Below, one piece after another: positions 23,035 through 34,917 of a stretch of 64,000 bases of DNA. A model generated the notes under the pieces. The model worked only from the letters and a program-made list of their open reading frames with translations. It ran no database searches and was not told where the DNA came from. The position numbers and the translations under genes were made by a program. The stretch's first letter is position 1. Each line of letters opens with the position of its first letter. The stretch covers positions 29,951,503 to 30,015,502 of the forward strand of contig CM035170.1 in the NCBI GenBank assembly GCA_020205615.1, read 5' to 3'. The stretch comes from Panax quinquefolius (Eukaryota > Streptophyta > Magnoliopsida > Apiales > Araliaceae).

Positions 23035-23668
23035 AGGCTAAGTTAGAATTGAAAATCACACCGTAAACAAAGTTTTCTCTTTCTCTCTATATTATCGAGC
23101 GTATTTTGTGAGTATTTAGATACTTTGAGAGTCTTTGTTCAAGACAAGTTTCATTCAAAGATCACTCCCCGACCTTTCCTTCCAAGCACTCGATTCTTTG
23201 AGGTAAGGATGTTATTTTCTTCTCAAATGATATTAATTCTTCAATATCATTATCTTTGAAATATTGGTTGGTACTTTTTATCAAATTTGGAACTTTTTCA
23301 TGTCTGGGGTTACTATTCATGAGTTACTATTCACGAAAGTTACTATTCATGAGTTACTATTCACGAAGTTACTATTCATTTAGTACTATTCACGAAGCGT
23401 GAAGATATTTTTTTTGTGGAATTTCTATCTTTTGGTGTTTGAGTTACTATTCACGATATAAGACTATTCACGATACTGCAGACTATTCACGAATATTAAG
23501 ACTATTCAATTTAAAATGAAAATTTTTCTTTTCGTCTAAAATATCTATTCGGATACTAGCTTTGATTGTATCCATGTTTTGATCATTCTTGAATTTTACA
23601 CCACTATGATTATTTTTGAGGTATTTTGGACGTGGATAAAACCAATGCAAAGATGAATTATTGATGAA

Positions 23669-23915
23669 TATCTTTTGCTTCGTAATGCAAAGATGACATC
23701 CTCATTTTAAATGATGTTGTTGAATATCTTTGGCTCATGAGTGCAAAAAGATGAATGATTTCAAGAATATCTTTGGCACGTAGTAAAAGATGAAAGCAGG
23801 TGTTTAAATGAACATGACCGATCGATGAATATCTTTGGCCTTTAGTGCAAAGATGAACAGTGTTGAGATGAACATGACCGATTGATGAATATCTTTGGCT
23901 CAGTAGTGCAAAGAT
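23669..23915 (+). repeat. Hairpin array ATCTTTG/CAAAGAT in LTR-A
   Basis: Five units, at 23669-23694, 23726-23752, 23769-23791, 23831-23854 and 23891-23915, each with arms ATCTTT(T)G and CAAAGAT (or close) around a GCC..TAGTG-type loop. Spacing is about 45-62 bp. They lie downstream of the TATA box, in the transcribed leader. LTR-B has the same array at about 29398-29635. Confidence 0.78.
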
Positions 23916-24458
23916 GAATATTTGATTTGAGATGAATATTGATTGATGTTACAGGATAAAATATTGATGATGGATCGTTAAATTCATAGATTATAGTGGA
24001 TTTCATTCTCTACGTAACTCTTCATGAATTATTATTTCACGCTTGAATATTGATCCCGAAACTTGTTGCTCATTGTATTCTATCGATTTTTTCCTGTTGG
24101 AGACTAACGATAATTTGTTGTATATTATCTTAGTCATAACATTCTTTATCGGGCTAGTTGAGCTCACCCTTTTCCTTGTTGTTCCATTTTTTTCTCAGGA
24201 GGCGAGAATGTAAATTAGGGTATGGAATGAAGGTTCTAGAGAGAGTTGTTTAGTAGTCCTCACCATTATTGTAAAATAATGTATCAATAAATATGATGAG
24301 GATTTATTTGAGTATAAATATTGTCTAGAAGATAATATTTGTATTTAAACTCACGTTTTATTGTTGTGATAATAAAGTTGTAGTAGTTGTTTCGTACCAT
24401 GTATTTGGCGACTCGAGAATGGGTTGGATGGAATGGACCTATTTTGGGGGTCGCCACA

Positions 24459-24478
24459 GGTTTGGTATCGAGCTTAGG
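24459..24478 (+). other. Primer binding site of Gypsy-2
   Basis: TTTGGTATCGAGCTTAGG just after LTR-A, a one-base variant of the tRNA-iMet PBS TGGTATCAGAGC. It fixes plus orientation. Confidence 0.8.
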
Positions 24479-24642
24479 ATATGATCTCTCTGGCGGAGAT
24501 CGGGAATAGAACTAGGAGGGAGAGACGAGTAAATCCTTTGCTAGTGTGTCCTACCTAAGCTTATTTGTTAGTTGGTCAAGATATAGGGATATTATGTGAT
24601 TGATTTCCTTAATTAACCCTTGTTTTATGACAAGAATTGAGA

Positions 24643-25775
24643 ATGTCGATCGAGAATATTAATAGTGGTGTAAATGAGACCGTGGAGATGCCTGTATTTT
24701 AACAACGAGGAGAACGTGCAACAACATGGCAATGTACCTCCCGTGAATAACACCACCGAAAGCAGATGATGAACGAGGATGTTTAAAAGCTTTTTGTAGT
24801 TCATGCAAAAATCGACGAGGAGACTTCGTGTTCAAAATACTGAGGAGGAGATGATAGCAATTCACGGGTGGTCACGCCCAAGCGATTCAAAGAGTTGGGA
24901 CCACTGCATTGGGAAAGCCAGATCCGATCACGGCGGAAACATGGGTCAAGCAAATTACCAAGATATTCGATGTCTTGGGATGCACGGAAGGAACAGAAAG
25001 TTCCATTCGCTACTTTTATGTTCCGTGGCGAGGCAGACATCTTTGGTGGGAATCTGTGAAGCGCATTCCATTCACCGCACTCAAAGATGTCATGGGAGAC
25101 GTTTAGAATCAGTTCAATGACAAGTACTTCGAAAGTATTCATTCGTATGAAGGAAGTGGAGTTTATTAGAATGGAGCAGTAATAATACGATAGCGGTGTC
25201 CCAAAGACGAGGCTAAGTTTGCGGAGTTATCCAGTTTGCACCTCATTTGGTGGAGAATGAGGAACGATGACGCGGATGTTTCTTAGAGGTTTGAAATCTG
25301 CATACGCCAAAGATCTCATTTCTCATAAATTTTCTCTCTATTCGATGTTGTAAATGTGGCTCGATTGTTAGAGCGAGATAATGAGTACGCTCAACCGAGG
25401 GACCATAACCAGGATCATACCAAAGATAGCATTCATCGTAATAACGATAACCGGTGGAGAAAGAAGAATACTACGGACAAAGGCTAGAACCACTCTGGTG
25501 GTAATCGTGGCCATGAAAATAGAAGAAGCGAGTTGGGAGGAGATTTTAAAAAGAGGAGATTCAACAACCACCATTGAAGACGTCGGCCAAAGAGCAACTA
25601 GTTTTAGGGAGGAGAACGACCATCTATCGTATGTTACAAATGCGGAAAGAGGGATATATCACCCAAACCGCCCACAACAGTTTAAGGTATGCTATAATTG
25701 TGGAAAAGAAGGACATATCGCCGAGAGATATACGATATCGAAAACCTAGTGCAATGAGGCGGTGACTCAAAAGGA
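24643..25775 (+). pseudogene. gag: Gypsy-2 gag
   Basis: A likely start at 24643 (MSIEN) parallels the MTSENVE start of Gypsy-1 gag. The segment LGKPDPITAETWVKQITKI (from about 24910) is the retrotransposon gag core and matches Gypsy-1. Near 25690 a zinc knuckle reads CYNCGKEGHIAERY, with its last Cys replaced by Tyr. Frames change at least four times, so several overlapping short ORFs are only slices of one old gene. Capsid function is lost. Confidence 0.78.
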
Positions 25776-25859
25776 TGTCCCGTAAAAGTCAAAGTCAACG
25801 ATTCTCGGAAGAGCGCTTTGTCAATTCCATTAAAATCGAGGAACCCGAACGGTTAGTAC

Positions 25860-26335
25860 AGGTTAGTTAATTATAAATTCTTGCGATGTTTATACCTTAC
25901 TAGATACGGCTTCTACCCATTCTTTTATCTCTCTTGCTTGCGCTCAACGTTTGAACTGACTACGGAGAAATTAGACTTTGACCTATTTATGGAGACTCTA
26001 GTTAGAGAAACTTTCATTACATCCGTTGTTTAAAAATCTTGCTTGATTCAAGTTGGCACCATTACCTTACCCGTTGACCTTATCTCTTTAAAGATACTTG
26101 CTTTTTGGGATTGATTGGTTAACTACTCATCACGCCAAAATTGATTGCTTTTGTAAGGTTGTTAGTTTTCATATTCCTAAGCAACCGTTATTCGAACTCA
26201 AGCAATCAAACCATTGTAGTCAAACATTTTCATATCAAGCCATGAAGTCATTCGCTTATTACGGATGTCAAGTTTTCTTAGTCCATGTTATGGATTTGAA
26301 TAAAGACAAGTCGATTTGAATAATATTCTTGTTGT
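25860..26335 (+). pseudogene. pol: Gypsy-2 protease remnant
   Basis: VYTLLDTASTHS near 25888 is the aspartic protease active site, with the normal DTGST Gly changed to Ala. Downstream, FGIDWLTTHHAKIDC (26100-26150) is the standard end of the chromovirus protease region. The part between is frameshifted. RT should follow but is almost absent. Confidence 0.75.
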
Positions 26336-27534
26336 TATTGATTTTTCCGACGTATTTTTGAAGAATTTCTTGGCTTACTCCCAAAGCTCGATATTAAATT
26401 TTGTATCGAATTTGAACCCGATACAAAACTCATTTCTAAAATCTCATATCGAATGGCTCTATTGAACTTCGAGAGTTAAAAATTCAACTATAGAATTTGG
26501 TACCGAGCTTTTATCTTGTGACTTCCTTTGTGGAATTCACCTAAGCTTTACTCTCTATAGGGGACGTCATATTCGCATGCGATAGTAAAATCGATAGGTG
26601 TCATTGTGACGTGCTATCCAAGATTGGGATATGAGTCACGATTGAGAGCAACCTAAGTCAAGAATCTAAATACGTAGCTTTCAGGCTTAGTTGGTTATTA
26701 TCGGAGATTCGTTGAAGGATATTCTCGAATCGCTATTCCATTATCATGATTGACTCGTAGAGATACAAAATTCGAATGGAGCAAGGAATATGGGAAGAGC
26801 TTCAAGAACTCAAGAGGAGACTCATTTCAAAGACATGTTCACCATGCCATCCCGAAAAGCGAACGTGGTAGCCGACGTGTTGAGTAGAAGATCGATACAA
26901 GTACGAGTACAATATTGTCAAAGACTCATTTCAGATAATATACAAATAATAGAGATGGAGATGAAAATCTAGGTACCCACGTGATGATATACGAGCACGT
27001 GATGATATACGAGTATAATCGATTTTAATCGATAAAGTTAAAGTCGCATTCAAGCCACACACCGGAATGATGAATTTGAAGAAGGAGTGCAAGAAGTTGT
27101 TATTTTAAAAGCGAGAATCGGTGAGGTGAGGAAAGCTCAAATCTTCGATTTATTAATCCATTTGAAATTCTCGATCGAATAGGAACCGTGGCCTATAGAC
27201 TCGCTTTTTACCACCAAGTATGACGCGTGTTCATAACGCTTTTCACGATCGATGTTACGTAAATATGTGGACTACCAAACACGCTCATTGAGTTAGAACC
27301 GGACGAGATAGCCAAGACTTAACGACGAGGAGGTACCTGCCAAGATTTTGTAGAGGAAAGAACATGACCTATGCATCTAGGTTATACCATAAGTTAAAGT
27401 TTTGTGGAGAAACCATGCTATTGAGGAAATGACCGGGAGTTGGAAACGAAAATGAAAGCGAGGTATCTTTACCTTTTCAAACACCAGTGTATCGACGTCA
27501 ATTTCGAGGACCTAAATTTCATAAGGAGGGAGGT
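26336..27534 (+). pseudogene. pol: Gypsy-2 pol remains with core deletions
   Basis: Pieces of the RT N-terminus (about 26340-26480), then a jump to the RNase H-proximal region (GYESRL ... RDTKFEWSKEYGKSF, about 26630-26800), then NVVADVLSRRS (26855-26890), then the C-terminal region including LIELEPDEIAK (about 27285-27315). The FIDDILIYS motif of RT and the integrase D-D-E core are both missing. The same joins occur in 20443-21806, so this is a deletion derivative. Confidence 0.72.
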
Positions 27535-30160
27535 TGTAAGACTCAAATTTTTTAAATAAAAGGAATTTCCTTTATTTATTATTTTGAAATAGTAAGAGTT
27601 GATTTGATTAATGTGGATAGTTAAGGGTTAAATACGCAAATATTTCAAAATAAGCAAGTGGTTATAAAATATTCATTTTGCTTGGGAATATTCGTTTGGT
27701 CGTGGAATATTCAGACCGTCGGGGAATATTCGCATTTACGACGTGGTAGCGACCACATGTGTGGGCCCATAACGGAAAGCGATTGGATGAGGAAAAACGA
27801 CAAAGTTTGGGTGGTTATAAATAACTGGCGTAGTTGTTATCATTAAGATCATGGAATACCTAAGTGGTTAAAATACAAGAATACGCTGGTTGCACAAAGA
27901 AGACACCAGATTGCATAAAGATTGTTGAATTATTGATCCTTACGTAAGATGGCACTACTCAATAATTTTCACATGAGTTATTGCTCAATATTTTATTTTA
28001 TTGATTCAATAATTGTCATGCGTTGATATTTTATATTATTGTTGTTCAATAATTGTCACTTTGACAAGATTTCCATTATCGGATCAATAATTCATATTAT
28101 TTGAATAATATTATTAGATAGAATTATTGGCAATGTCTAGAAAGTTCATCAAGGAGAGGTTTGGTCACCTAATTGCGCGCCCAAGAAGGAGAAATCCTTA
28201 TCGGAAAGCCCTCTTTCCTCGGGAACAAACTCGTTGTTATAAATGTGATTCGTAATATTATTTGTGAATAATTAATTATTGATTCATATGATAAGGAAAT
28301 ATTTATTTTATATGAATATAAATGATGGATTTATTTATGTGGTTATTAATGAAGGAATTAATGTTGAGGTGTTTTATCAAGATTTTATCGGATTAGAGGT
28401 ATTAAAAATCAAATCAGGGTTTTGAGATATATCATGGGGTTATAATTTTTAATCCGACCGTTGGATTGTGGTAATTTTTGGGTATGTTATACATACATAA
28501 GTTGAGTATATGTCCACAAATTTTGAACCGTTAAAAATGCACGAATGATTTGTTGTGAATTTTAAGAGGTGTCCGATTAGGAAATTAGGGTTATAATTGA
28601 TTTTGGTGGAAAATTTAGAATTGAGTGGGCCCCACTTGTGGTTGGTGAAAAAATGTGCTGAATTTTATTTCAAATGTGGTGGGTGGCAATAGTAGCGGTG
28701 TAAAGCCATCAGTGCTTGAGTCAAGTCTCGCTTTTACGGGCTAACATTTTCCTATAAATAGAGGGCTAAGTTAGAATTGAAAATCACACCGTAAACAAAG
28801 TTTTTTCTCTTTCTCTCTATATTATCGAGCGTATTTTGTGAGTATTTAGATACTTTGAGAGTTGTATTCAAGATAAGTTTCATTCAAACATCACTTCCGA
28901 CCTTTCCTTCCGAAATAATCGATTCTTTGAGGTAAGGGATGTTATTTTCTTCTCAAATGATATTAATTCTTCAATATCATTATCTTTGAAATATTGGTTG
29001 GTACTTTTTATCAAATTTGGAACTTTTTCATGCTCTGGGGTTATTATTCATGAGTTACTATTCACGAAGTTACTATTCATGAGTTACTATTCACGAGTTA
29101 CTATTCACGAGTACTATTCATTCATGAAGCGTGAAGATATTTTTTGTGGAATTTCTATCTTTTGGTGTCTGAGTTACTATTCACGATACTCAAGACTATT
29201 CACGATACTGAGACTATTCACGATATTCAAGACTATTCACCGAAAATGAAAATTTTTCTTTTTCGTCTAAAATATCTATTCGGATACTAGCTTTGATCAG
29301 ATCCATGTTTTGATCATTCTTGAATTTTTTACACCACTATGATTATTTTTGAGGTATTTTTGGACGTGGATAAAACCAATGCAAAGATGAATTATTGATG
29401 AATATCTTTTGCTCGTAATGCAAAGATGACCTGTTGTTGAATATCTTTGGCCTGTAGTGCAAAGATGAATGATTTGAAGAATATCTTTTGGCTCAGAAAG
29501 TAAAAGATGAGCGGTGTTTAAATGAATACGACCGATCGATGAATATCTTTGGCCTTTAGTGCAAAGATGAGCAGTGTTGAGATGAACATGACCGATTGAT
29601 GAATATCTTTGGCTCGTAGTGCAAAGATGAATATTTGATTTGAGATGAATATTGATTGATGTTCTGAGGATAAAATATTGATGATGGATCGTTAAATTCA
29701 TAGATTATAGTGGATTTCATTCTCTCACGTAACTCTTCTATGAATTATTATTTTGCGAATATTGATCCGAAACTTGTTGTCTATTGTATTCTATCGATTT
29801 TTTCCCTGTTGGAGACTAACGATAATTTGTTGTATATTATCTTAGTCATAACATTCTTTCTTGGGCTAGTTGAGCTCACCCTTTTCCTTGTTGTTCCATT
29901 TTTCTTCTCAGCGAGTACTAGTCGGGGTATGGAATGAAGGTTCTAGAGAGTTGTTTAGTAGTCCTCACCATTATTGTAAAATAATGTATCAATAAATGTG
30001 ATGAGGATTTATTTGAGTATAAATATTGTCTAGAAGATAATATTTGTATTTAAACTCACAGTTTTATTGTTGTGATAATAAAGTTGTAGTTGTTTCTGTA
30101 CCATGTATTTGGCGACTCAGAATGGGTTGGATGGAATGGACCTATTTTGGGGTCGTCACA
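27535..30160 (+). repeat. Gypsy-2 LTR-B
   Basis: 2626 bp, TGTAAGACTC to GGTCGTCACA, collinear with LTR-A. TATA at 28752-28761; hairpin array at about 29398-29635. A 134-codon minus ORF (29701-29297) is only the hairpin repeats read backwards. The copia LTR resumes directly at 30161. Confidence 0.88.
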
Positions 30161-30554
30161 ATTTCTCTTAAAGACTTGCACACCTTGTCACCTTGGTGCT
30201 TGGTTTGATCTTCACTTGCCTGTTTTGCAAGCTCTACGTTTTCGAGAGCACACTACGATCTCTGAGTTGGCTCGCCAAACGTTGGGACCACTCTACGATT
30301 TCCGAAGAGGTCCTTCAAGGCAGGCACACTACGATCCTCAAAGCTCTATGTTTCTGCCTTGGCTTCTATAATCTTGAGAAGCTTGATACACTACGATTCT
30401 TATTGAAGCCTATCTATTACACTTCAAGATGTAGATCAACCTAACAAATTTGATCTATCACTAAGTCCTTGTACATATATTTCTGGAAGGACTTTACATA
30501 TAATCATGAGCATTTACTTTTAAATATCAAATCAAAATATGCACTCTCCCAACA
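30161..30554 (-). repeat. Copia-2 5' LTR, U3 end
   Basis: Starts at ATTTCTCTTAAAGAC and ends GCACTCTCCCAACA, matching 59184-59620. Compared with that LTR, about 500 bp between the 20442 and 30161 points are missing. CTACGAT half-sites recur. The right flank TATTT does not match the left flank of Copia-1 (AGTTT), so the two copia pieces come from separate insertions. Confidence 0.85.
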
Positions 30555-31022
30555 TATTTTATATGTTGTTATTATTGGTTCATCTTACTTCACAACTGTT
30601 GATTCGTTGTAGAAGTGTTATTCAAATAAAACATTTTCTTCTTTCAGCTAATAATTATTGTTGCTATGACTTGCTGGGCAATCAAATGCTCATTCTTGAT
30701 TTAAATTTAAATGTTTTCAGCTAAACGTGATCAACCTGAAGGTTCAGGCAAGAACAAGGGGAAAGGAAAGCTGATCGAATGAGTTTTTTAATATCCTGTG
30801 TAATAGGTAAACTTTATTAAGACTATGATAAATATTATCTATCATGTAATGGATGTTTAAAGGTCGTGTACCTGGGATTTAGACTTTGATATATGTAAAT
30901 TAAGTTTGGTATCTATATTATTGTTATTATTATTAGTATTATTCCGCTCATAGAAATGGTATTGTGAAGCACCATGTTCGGGTTTCAAGTACCTGAATTT
31001 GGGGGCATCACAGTACTATTCC
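30555..31022 (+). repeat. Truncated LTR of the 4.8-kb solo-LTR family
   Basis: Collinear with about 8590-9047 of the solo LTR, sharing ATTATTCCGCTCATAGAAATGG near the end and closing with GGGGGCATCACA. Its left part is missing at the copia LTR boundary. Confidence 0.82.
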
Positions 31023-32056
31023 TGAAGTACTATTCACTTGGGTACTATTCACCCGGGGTACTATTCATGACAAAAATTAATTTCTTTTTAGTCCAAATCA
31101 TTTTTGATACAATATTATTCTTAAATTTTACTCCACAAAGCAGTATCATGTTGACAATTTGGACATTATTGAATTCTGGATAAATTGAATTATAAATCTT
31201 TAAAATTTATCCTTGCTCTCATTTAATTGAATTCTTATATCATTGTCATCATCCTCATGCTTATATTGTGATGAAAGTCATCTTTGGCCCATAGTGCATA
31301 GATGGACTGTTGATTGGTATGATTATGACCAGGGATTATTCGGTATAATCATGACCTGTAATATTATAAATGATGTGGTAAAAATCCTCATTGGCCCGTA
31401 GTGCATTGATGGACAGTTGTTGGCATGATCATGACCATTGGTGATAACAGGAATATCCTTGGCCCGTAGTGCATGGGTAATTCGTGGATGTGATACTAAT
31501 GAATATCCTTAGCCTATAGTGCATGGATAATTCTGTGATGTGGATTATTTATTGAGCTGAGTCTCAGCGATAAAAGTGATGATAAACTTTTTAAATCATA
31601 GAAGATCGTAGATATCATGCTCTACTTTACTCTTCTAATGGATTGCTTGTTCCGCTGCAGTTAAACTTGTTGTTTATTGTATTCTATCAGTTTAACACTA
31701 TTGAAGGATAACGATAATTTATTTTACATTATCTTAGTCATAATATTTTTTACTGGGCTAGTTGAGCTCACCCTTTTGCTTTCATTGTTCTCTTAAAGAA
31801 ATGAGAACGTAGTCGGGACTAGTCGGTGAATGCAGTGACGGTCCGAGATAGTGGATGTAGTAGTCCTCACTATTTTATAAAATAGTGTGATAATAATTGT
31901 AATGAGGACTCCACTTGAGTTTGGATATTGTCTAGAAGACAATATTCGTGTTAAAACTCTCAGCTCATGTTGTATAATTAAGTTTGTATTTGTATTATGT
32001 ACCATGTATTTGACGACTCAAAATGTGTGATGTATACCTATTTTGGGGGCGTCACA
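31023..32056 (+). repeat. Truncated gypsy LTR (family of 35292-37750)
   Basis: Plus-strand LTR tail ending ATTTTGGGGGCGTCACA. It matches the reverse complement of 35292-36310, including TACTATTCAC repeats (31023-31070), hairpin units with ATCTTTG/CATAGAT or ATCCTTG/CATGGGT arms (about 31280-31525), and a nested inverted repeat near 31860-31910. The U3 and TATA portion is missing. Confidence 0.82.
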
Positions 32057-32269
32057 TCATCCATTTGTGGCAACTCAACGGGGTCTTCCTCATCCGTTTC
32101 TACCACATCCTCCTCATCGCACGCCCCGCTTTCAACCATCGTGATCAATCGGAGATAACTCCCTGGCGCTAGCTTGTTCCTGCATCCACTGAATATCTCG
32201 AGGCTCCTCCTCTCTAGGCATCTGAGGTCCCTCCTCCCTAGCTTGACTGGATTCTCCCATATTAGCCAT
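32057..32269 (-). pseudogene. gag: Gypsy gag N-terminal fragment
   Basis: ATG at 32269 opens a short acidic reading frame (MANMGESSQAREEG...), stopped after about 45 codons. An acidic continuation follows in another frame up to the LTR at 32056. It is the start of a gag belonging to the LTR that begins at 32490. Too little remains to assign a clade. Confidence 0.5.
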
Positions 32270-32474
32270 CCCGACAACAAAAATTTTAAGTTTTTAATTA
32301 CTAATCATCACTACTCGACACTCACAAGCACATAGGTTGCAACCACATAAGCATATAAAGTGTTTTATTATTTCTTTCTTAAAACTCAATAAGAGTTTAT
32401 CACCACTATCTTTTCAATCTCCTATAAGGTTACTTGCTAAGGTTTTCCCCCCCACCTAAGGTTCATAACCTAAG

Positions 32475-32489
32475 GTTTTGATACCAACT
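32475..32489 (-). other. Primer binding site of a minus-strand gypsy element
   Basis: Minus strand reads TTGGTATCAAAACC directly inside the LTR starting at 32490. It is an iMet-type PBS with changes. Leader DNA without ORFs separates it from the gag ATG at 32269. Confidence 0.65.
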
Positions 32490-34917
32490 TGTGACACCCC
32501 CAAATCTGGGCACTTCATTCCCACAAGATTTGGTGTTCACTGTCTAAACATTCATTTCTAACTACCAAAATATAATAAAATTTAAGCAGTAAACCATCCC
32601 ATTAAAGGGTTACATAACTTAATCAATAAATCTCCTAGGTTATCTAATCTTTAAAAACAACATACATCAAGTGCGGAAAATTAAATAATTACATCACAAT
32701 ATTTAAAATAAAGTCTGACATCTTGAAAGTCACTAAATTTTACAAGTCTTCAACACTTGTTCAATTTTCCTTTCCCTTTGATAGTGGTTGATTCATCAAC
32801 CTTCTCAACTTTAGCTAAAATGATTATATATGCAAGAGTGAACAAAACAAATGCTCACTTGAAATGACAATGAATGATAACATCATAACAACTGCCAATA
32901 AATAGGCTCAATAGAACTGAATAATATTCTCTATCAATGATAATCAAGAACTAAAAACAGAATTTGAAATATATCTGAGGGTCACAAGACTATGAACTAT
33001 GTCCAAGGTTATAAGTATTCTTTCAACTTAAACCTAAACAATCATAAGACTGTATGGACTTCTCATACTTAGGGGGATTAGCCCTTCGTACCACGTATTG
33101 TGCACAAACATCTAAACGCTTCGCGTAAATTATCCCCTATAAAAGAGTTGTTCATCTCAGTTTTTAGAATACAAGTCCACACTGAAGTAAGTTTGGTTTG
33201 GATAAGCTTCAAGGGTAATTTAGAGTTATACGAACATCAACTAAGGATTAGTTGAATCAAAGGTGTAATAACAATTCATGGATTTGATAAACAATGAAGT
33301 ATGAAATACCCATGGGTTATAAGTGATTAAACATCACACATCAAAATCATGCTTTAGGAACAAACTGGAAAGTATTGAAAAGTAAAATAAACCATGCTTG
33401 AACAATGATAATAAGCTAAGGGTACATTTGTTGACAATAAGGAAACAATTTAGGAACTTTGTTCAATGGTTTGTATCATATAACATAAATAGGATTCAAG
33501 AGCTTAATAAAATATTAAGTAATTTATGAAATCTTAAAAGTATAACATTATAGCGAAAAGTATTCTTTGCTGAATAATAAAATAGAAAAGGTTAAGTAAC
33601 TTGCATGAATGTAATAAAGTTAGGATACATAAGAGTAAGATTAAGAACCTGATTAAGAACTTGTTCAATTGTAAACAAGATAGGGTAAACTCAAATAGAG
33701 ATTAGAGTTTGAAAACTTGCCTTGCGTTAAGCTAAACCGTATAACTTGATTCTCAATATCCTATACACATGTCATCATGACATAATTTGTTACTACATGT
33801 TCTCAGTACATAACTAAGTATCAATTTCATGTACGACTTGGAGTCTTAGGTTCAACTACTTGATTAAACCATAACTCTTCAATTATCACATAATTCATTA
33901 ATTGCTAATAATATTTTTCATATTTGGTACTATAACACCACAATATGACAATAATCACATTTTTATGATCATAACATCATACTATATTAATAATTACACA
34001 ATTATATAATAAAAATCATATTTTTTTGGCCAAACTGCTAACTAGAGTTCAGTAGCCCCTTTATATAGGGAACGACGTCATGGCTATTGACAATTGGCAT
34101 ACCGCCATGAGAGATAAAAGCCTATAATGGCGCCAGAATGGTCTAAAATGTAATACAGCCCCTGTTTATTCACATAACCATTGCCGCAATATTGATACAT
34201 GTCAACAAGTTACCGAAAGTGATGCGGCACTCGAATTGTACTATGGGATTCGCGTCAAGTATGCAGTTCCTGTGGACAATGTTCATGAAGAACATAAAAC
34301 AAACCAAATTAGCCTACAAACTACTTTCTAACAACAAATTTAGCATACATAAACACATAAACTTTACAAAAACATAAATTAATGTTTCTAACAATAAAAA
34401 CAGTATAACAACAAGTTTAAAACCTCAAATTTCACTATTCTTGCTAATACTTCACTTTTAGACATTCCTAGCGAAACAAATCACTGTAAATTCATTTTTC
34501 AACCAAAACAGTTAGTTTAAATTGCTTTGTTTTCGTTTCTTCATGTATTTTCATCATCAATAGTCAATTTATACTTTATACTATGAATTGAATATCAATT
34601 TTGACTCTAAAATAAGCCATATTCATATATATTTTACTGTAATATAATTTTCTCCATATATATATATATATCATATTTACTTGGATTAAATTACTCTAAA
34701 TCATATACTAAACACATAAAATAGTTTATCAACAAATTATTATATATACAAATTATATAATCACAATTAACTACCCATATAACTTTTTAGAGAACTTTTC
34801 ATACAAAAGAAAACTAGAACGTTAGAAGATAGAATTATACATTTGATTGCTTATTTAAGTTAGTTAGGAGATAAGATTACCCTCTCCTTCTTCCTTGGTT
34901 CTTAAAACCACAACACC
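32490..34917 (-). repeat. 5' LTR of a minus-strand gypsy element (right end uncertain)
   Basis: Begins TGTGACACCCCCAAATCTGG, which resembles the reverse complement of the solo-LTR terminus at 9047. A TATA box is present on the minus strand (TTATATA at 34061-34067). The interior is AT-rich with no ORF. The right end is not clear: an ACAACA near 34915 is possible, and the AT-rich 34922-35291 may belong to another LTR. Confidence 0.6.

Larger units (their letters stand above)
21807..24458 (+). repeat. Gypsy-2 LTR-A
   Basis: Starts TGTAAGACCCC, ends GGGGGTCGCCACA, 2652 bp. TATA box CTATAAATAG at 23025-23034. The U3 start has repeated GAATATTC palindromes (about 21940-22010). Downstream of TATA are TACTATTCACGA-type short repeats (about 23310-23500) and five hairpins with ATCTTTG/CAAAGAT arms (23669-23915). 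It is followed by a PBS, so it acts as the 5' LTR of the downstream unit. Confidence 0.88.
20443..30160 (+). mobile_element. Gypsy-2 tandem: internal-LTR-internal-LTR
   Basis: Two near-copies of the same degraded internal 3' part (20443-21806 and about 26157-27534), each followed by a ~2.6-kb LTR. Only the second has an upstream gag region and PBS. Both lack the RT and integrase cores, so the deletion predates duplication. The left LTR is absent, and the left end abuts the copia LTR with only 2-3 nt of shared sequence. The form suggests unequal recombination between LTR elements, followed by a deletion that removed the left LTR together with ~500 bp of the host LTR. Confidence 0.8.
11033..30554 (-). 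mobile_element. Copia-2: SIRE-like Ty1/copia, 3'-truncated
   Basis: Minus-strand copy with 5' LTR (30554-30161 plus 20442-19925), PBS, gag, protease, integrase, RT, RNase H, spacer and ORF3. It is cut at 11033 within the ORF3 C-terminal region, so no 3' LTR or polypurine tract remains. Its 5' LTR was invaded by the gypsy derivative at 20443-30160, and about 500 bp of the LTR are missing at that point. Every coding region has stops and frameshifts. Confidence 0.8.

Noticed and set aside
24801..25142. Four overlapping ORFs on both strands
   Set aside because: Only the frame encoding the gag core is real; the rest are shadows of the same frameshifted gag.
29297..29701. 134-codon minus ORF with repeating SNIHLCTTSQRYSS-like units
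   Set aside because: It is the LTR-B hairpin array read in reverse; the repeats have no stops by chance and no start context or homology supports a protein.
1153..30554. Copia-1 and Copia-2 as one element with an internal duplication
   Set aside because: Outer flanks AGTTT and TATTT do not match and both LTR parts have different G-tract lengths; two insertions joined by deletion fit better.
32038..32280. 80-codon minus ORF beginning MLSGWLIWE
   Set aside because: It overlaps the gag start in a different frame and crosses an LTR boundary; the ATG at 32269 in the acidic gag frame is more plausible.
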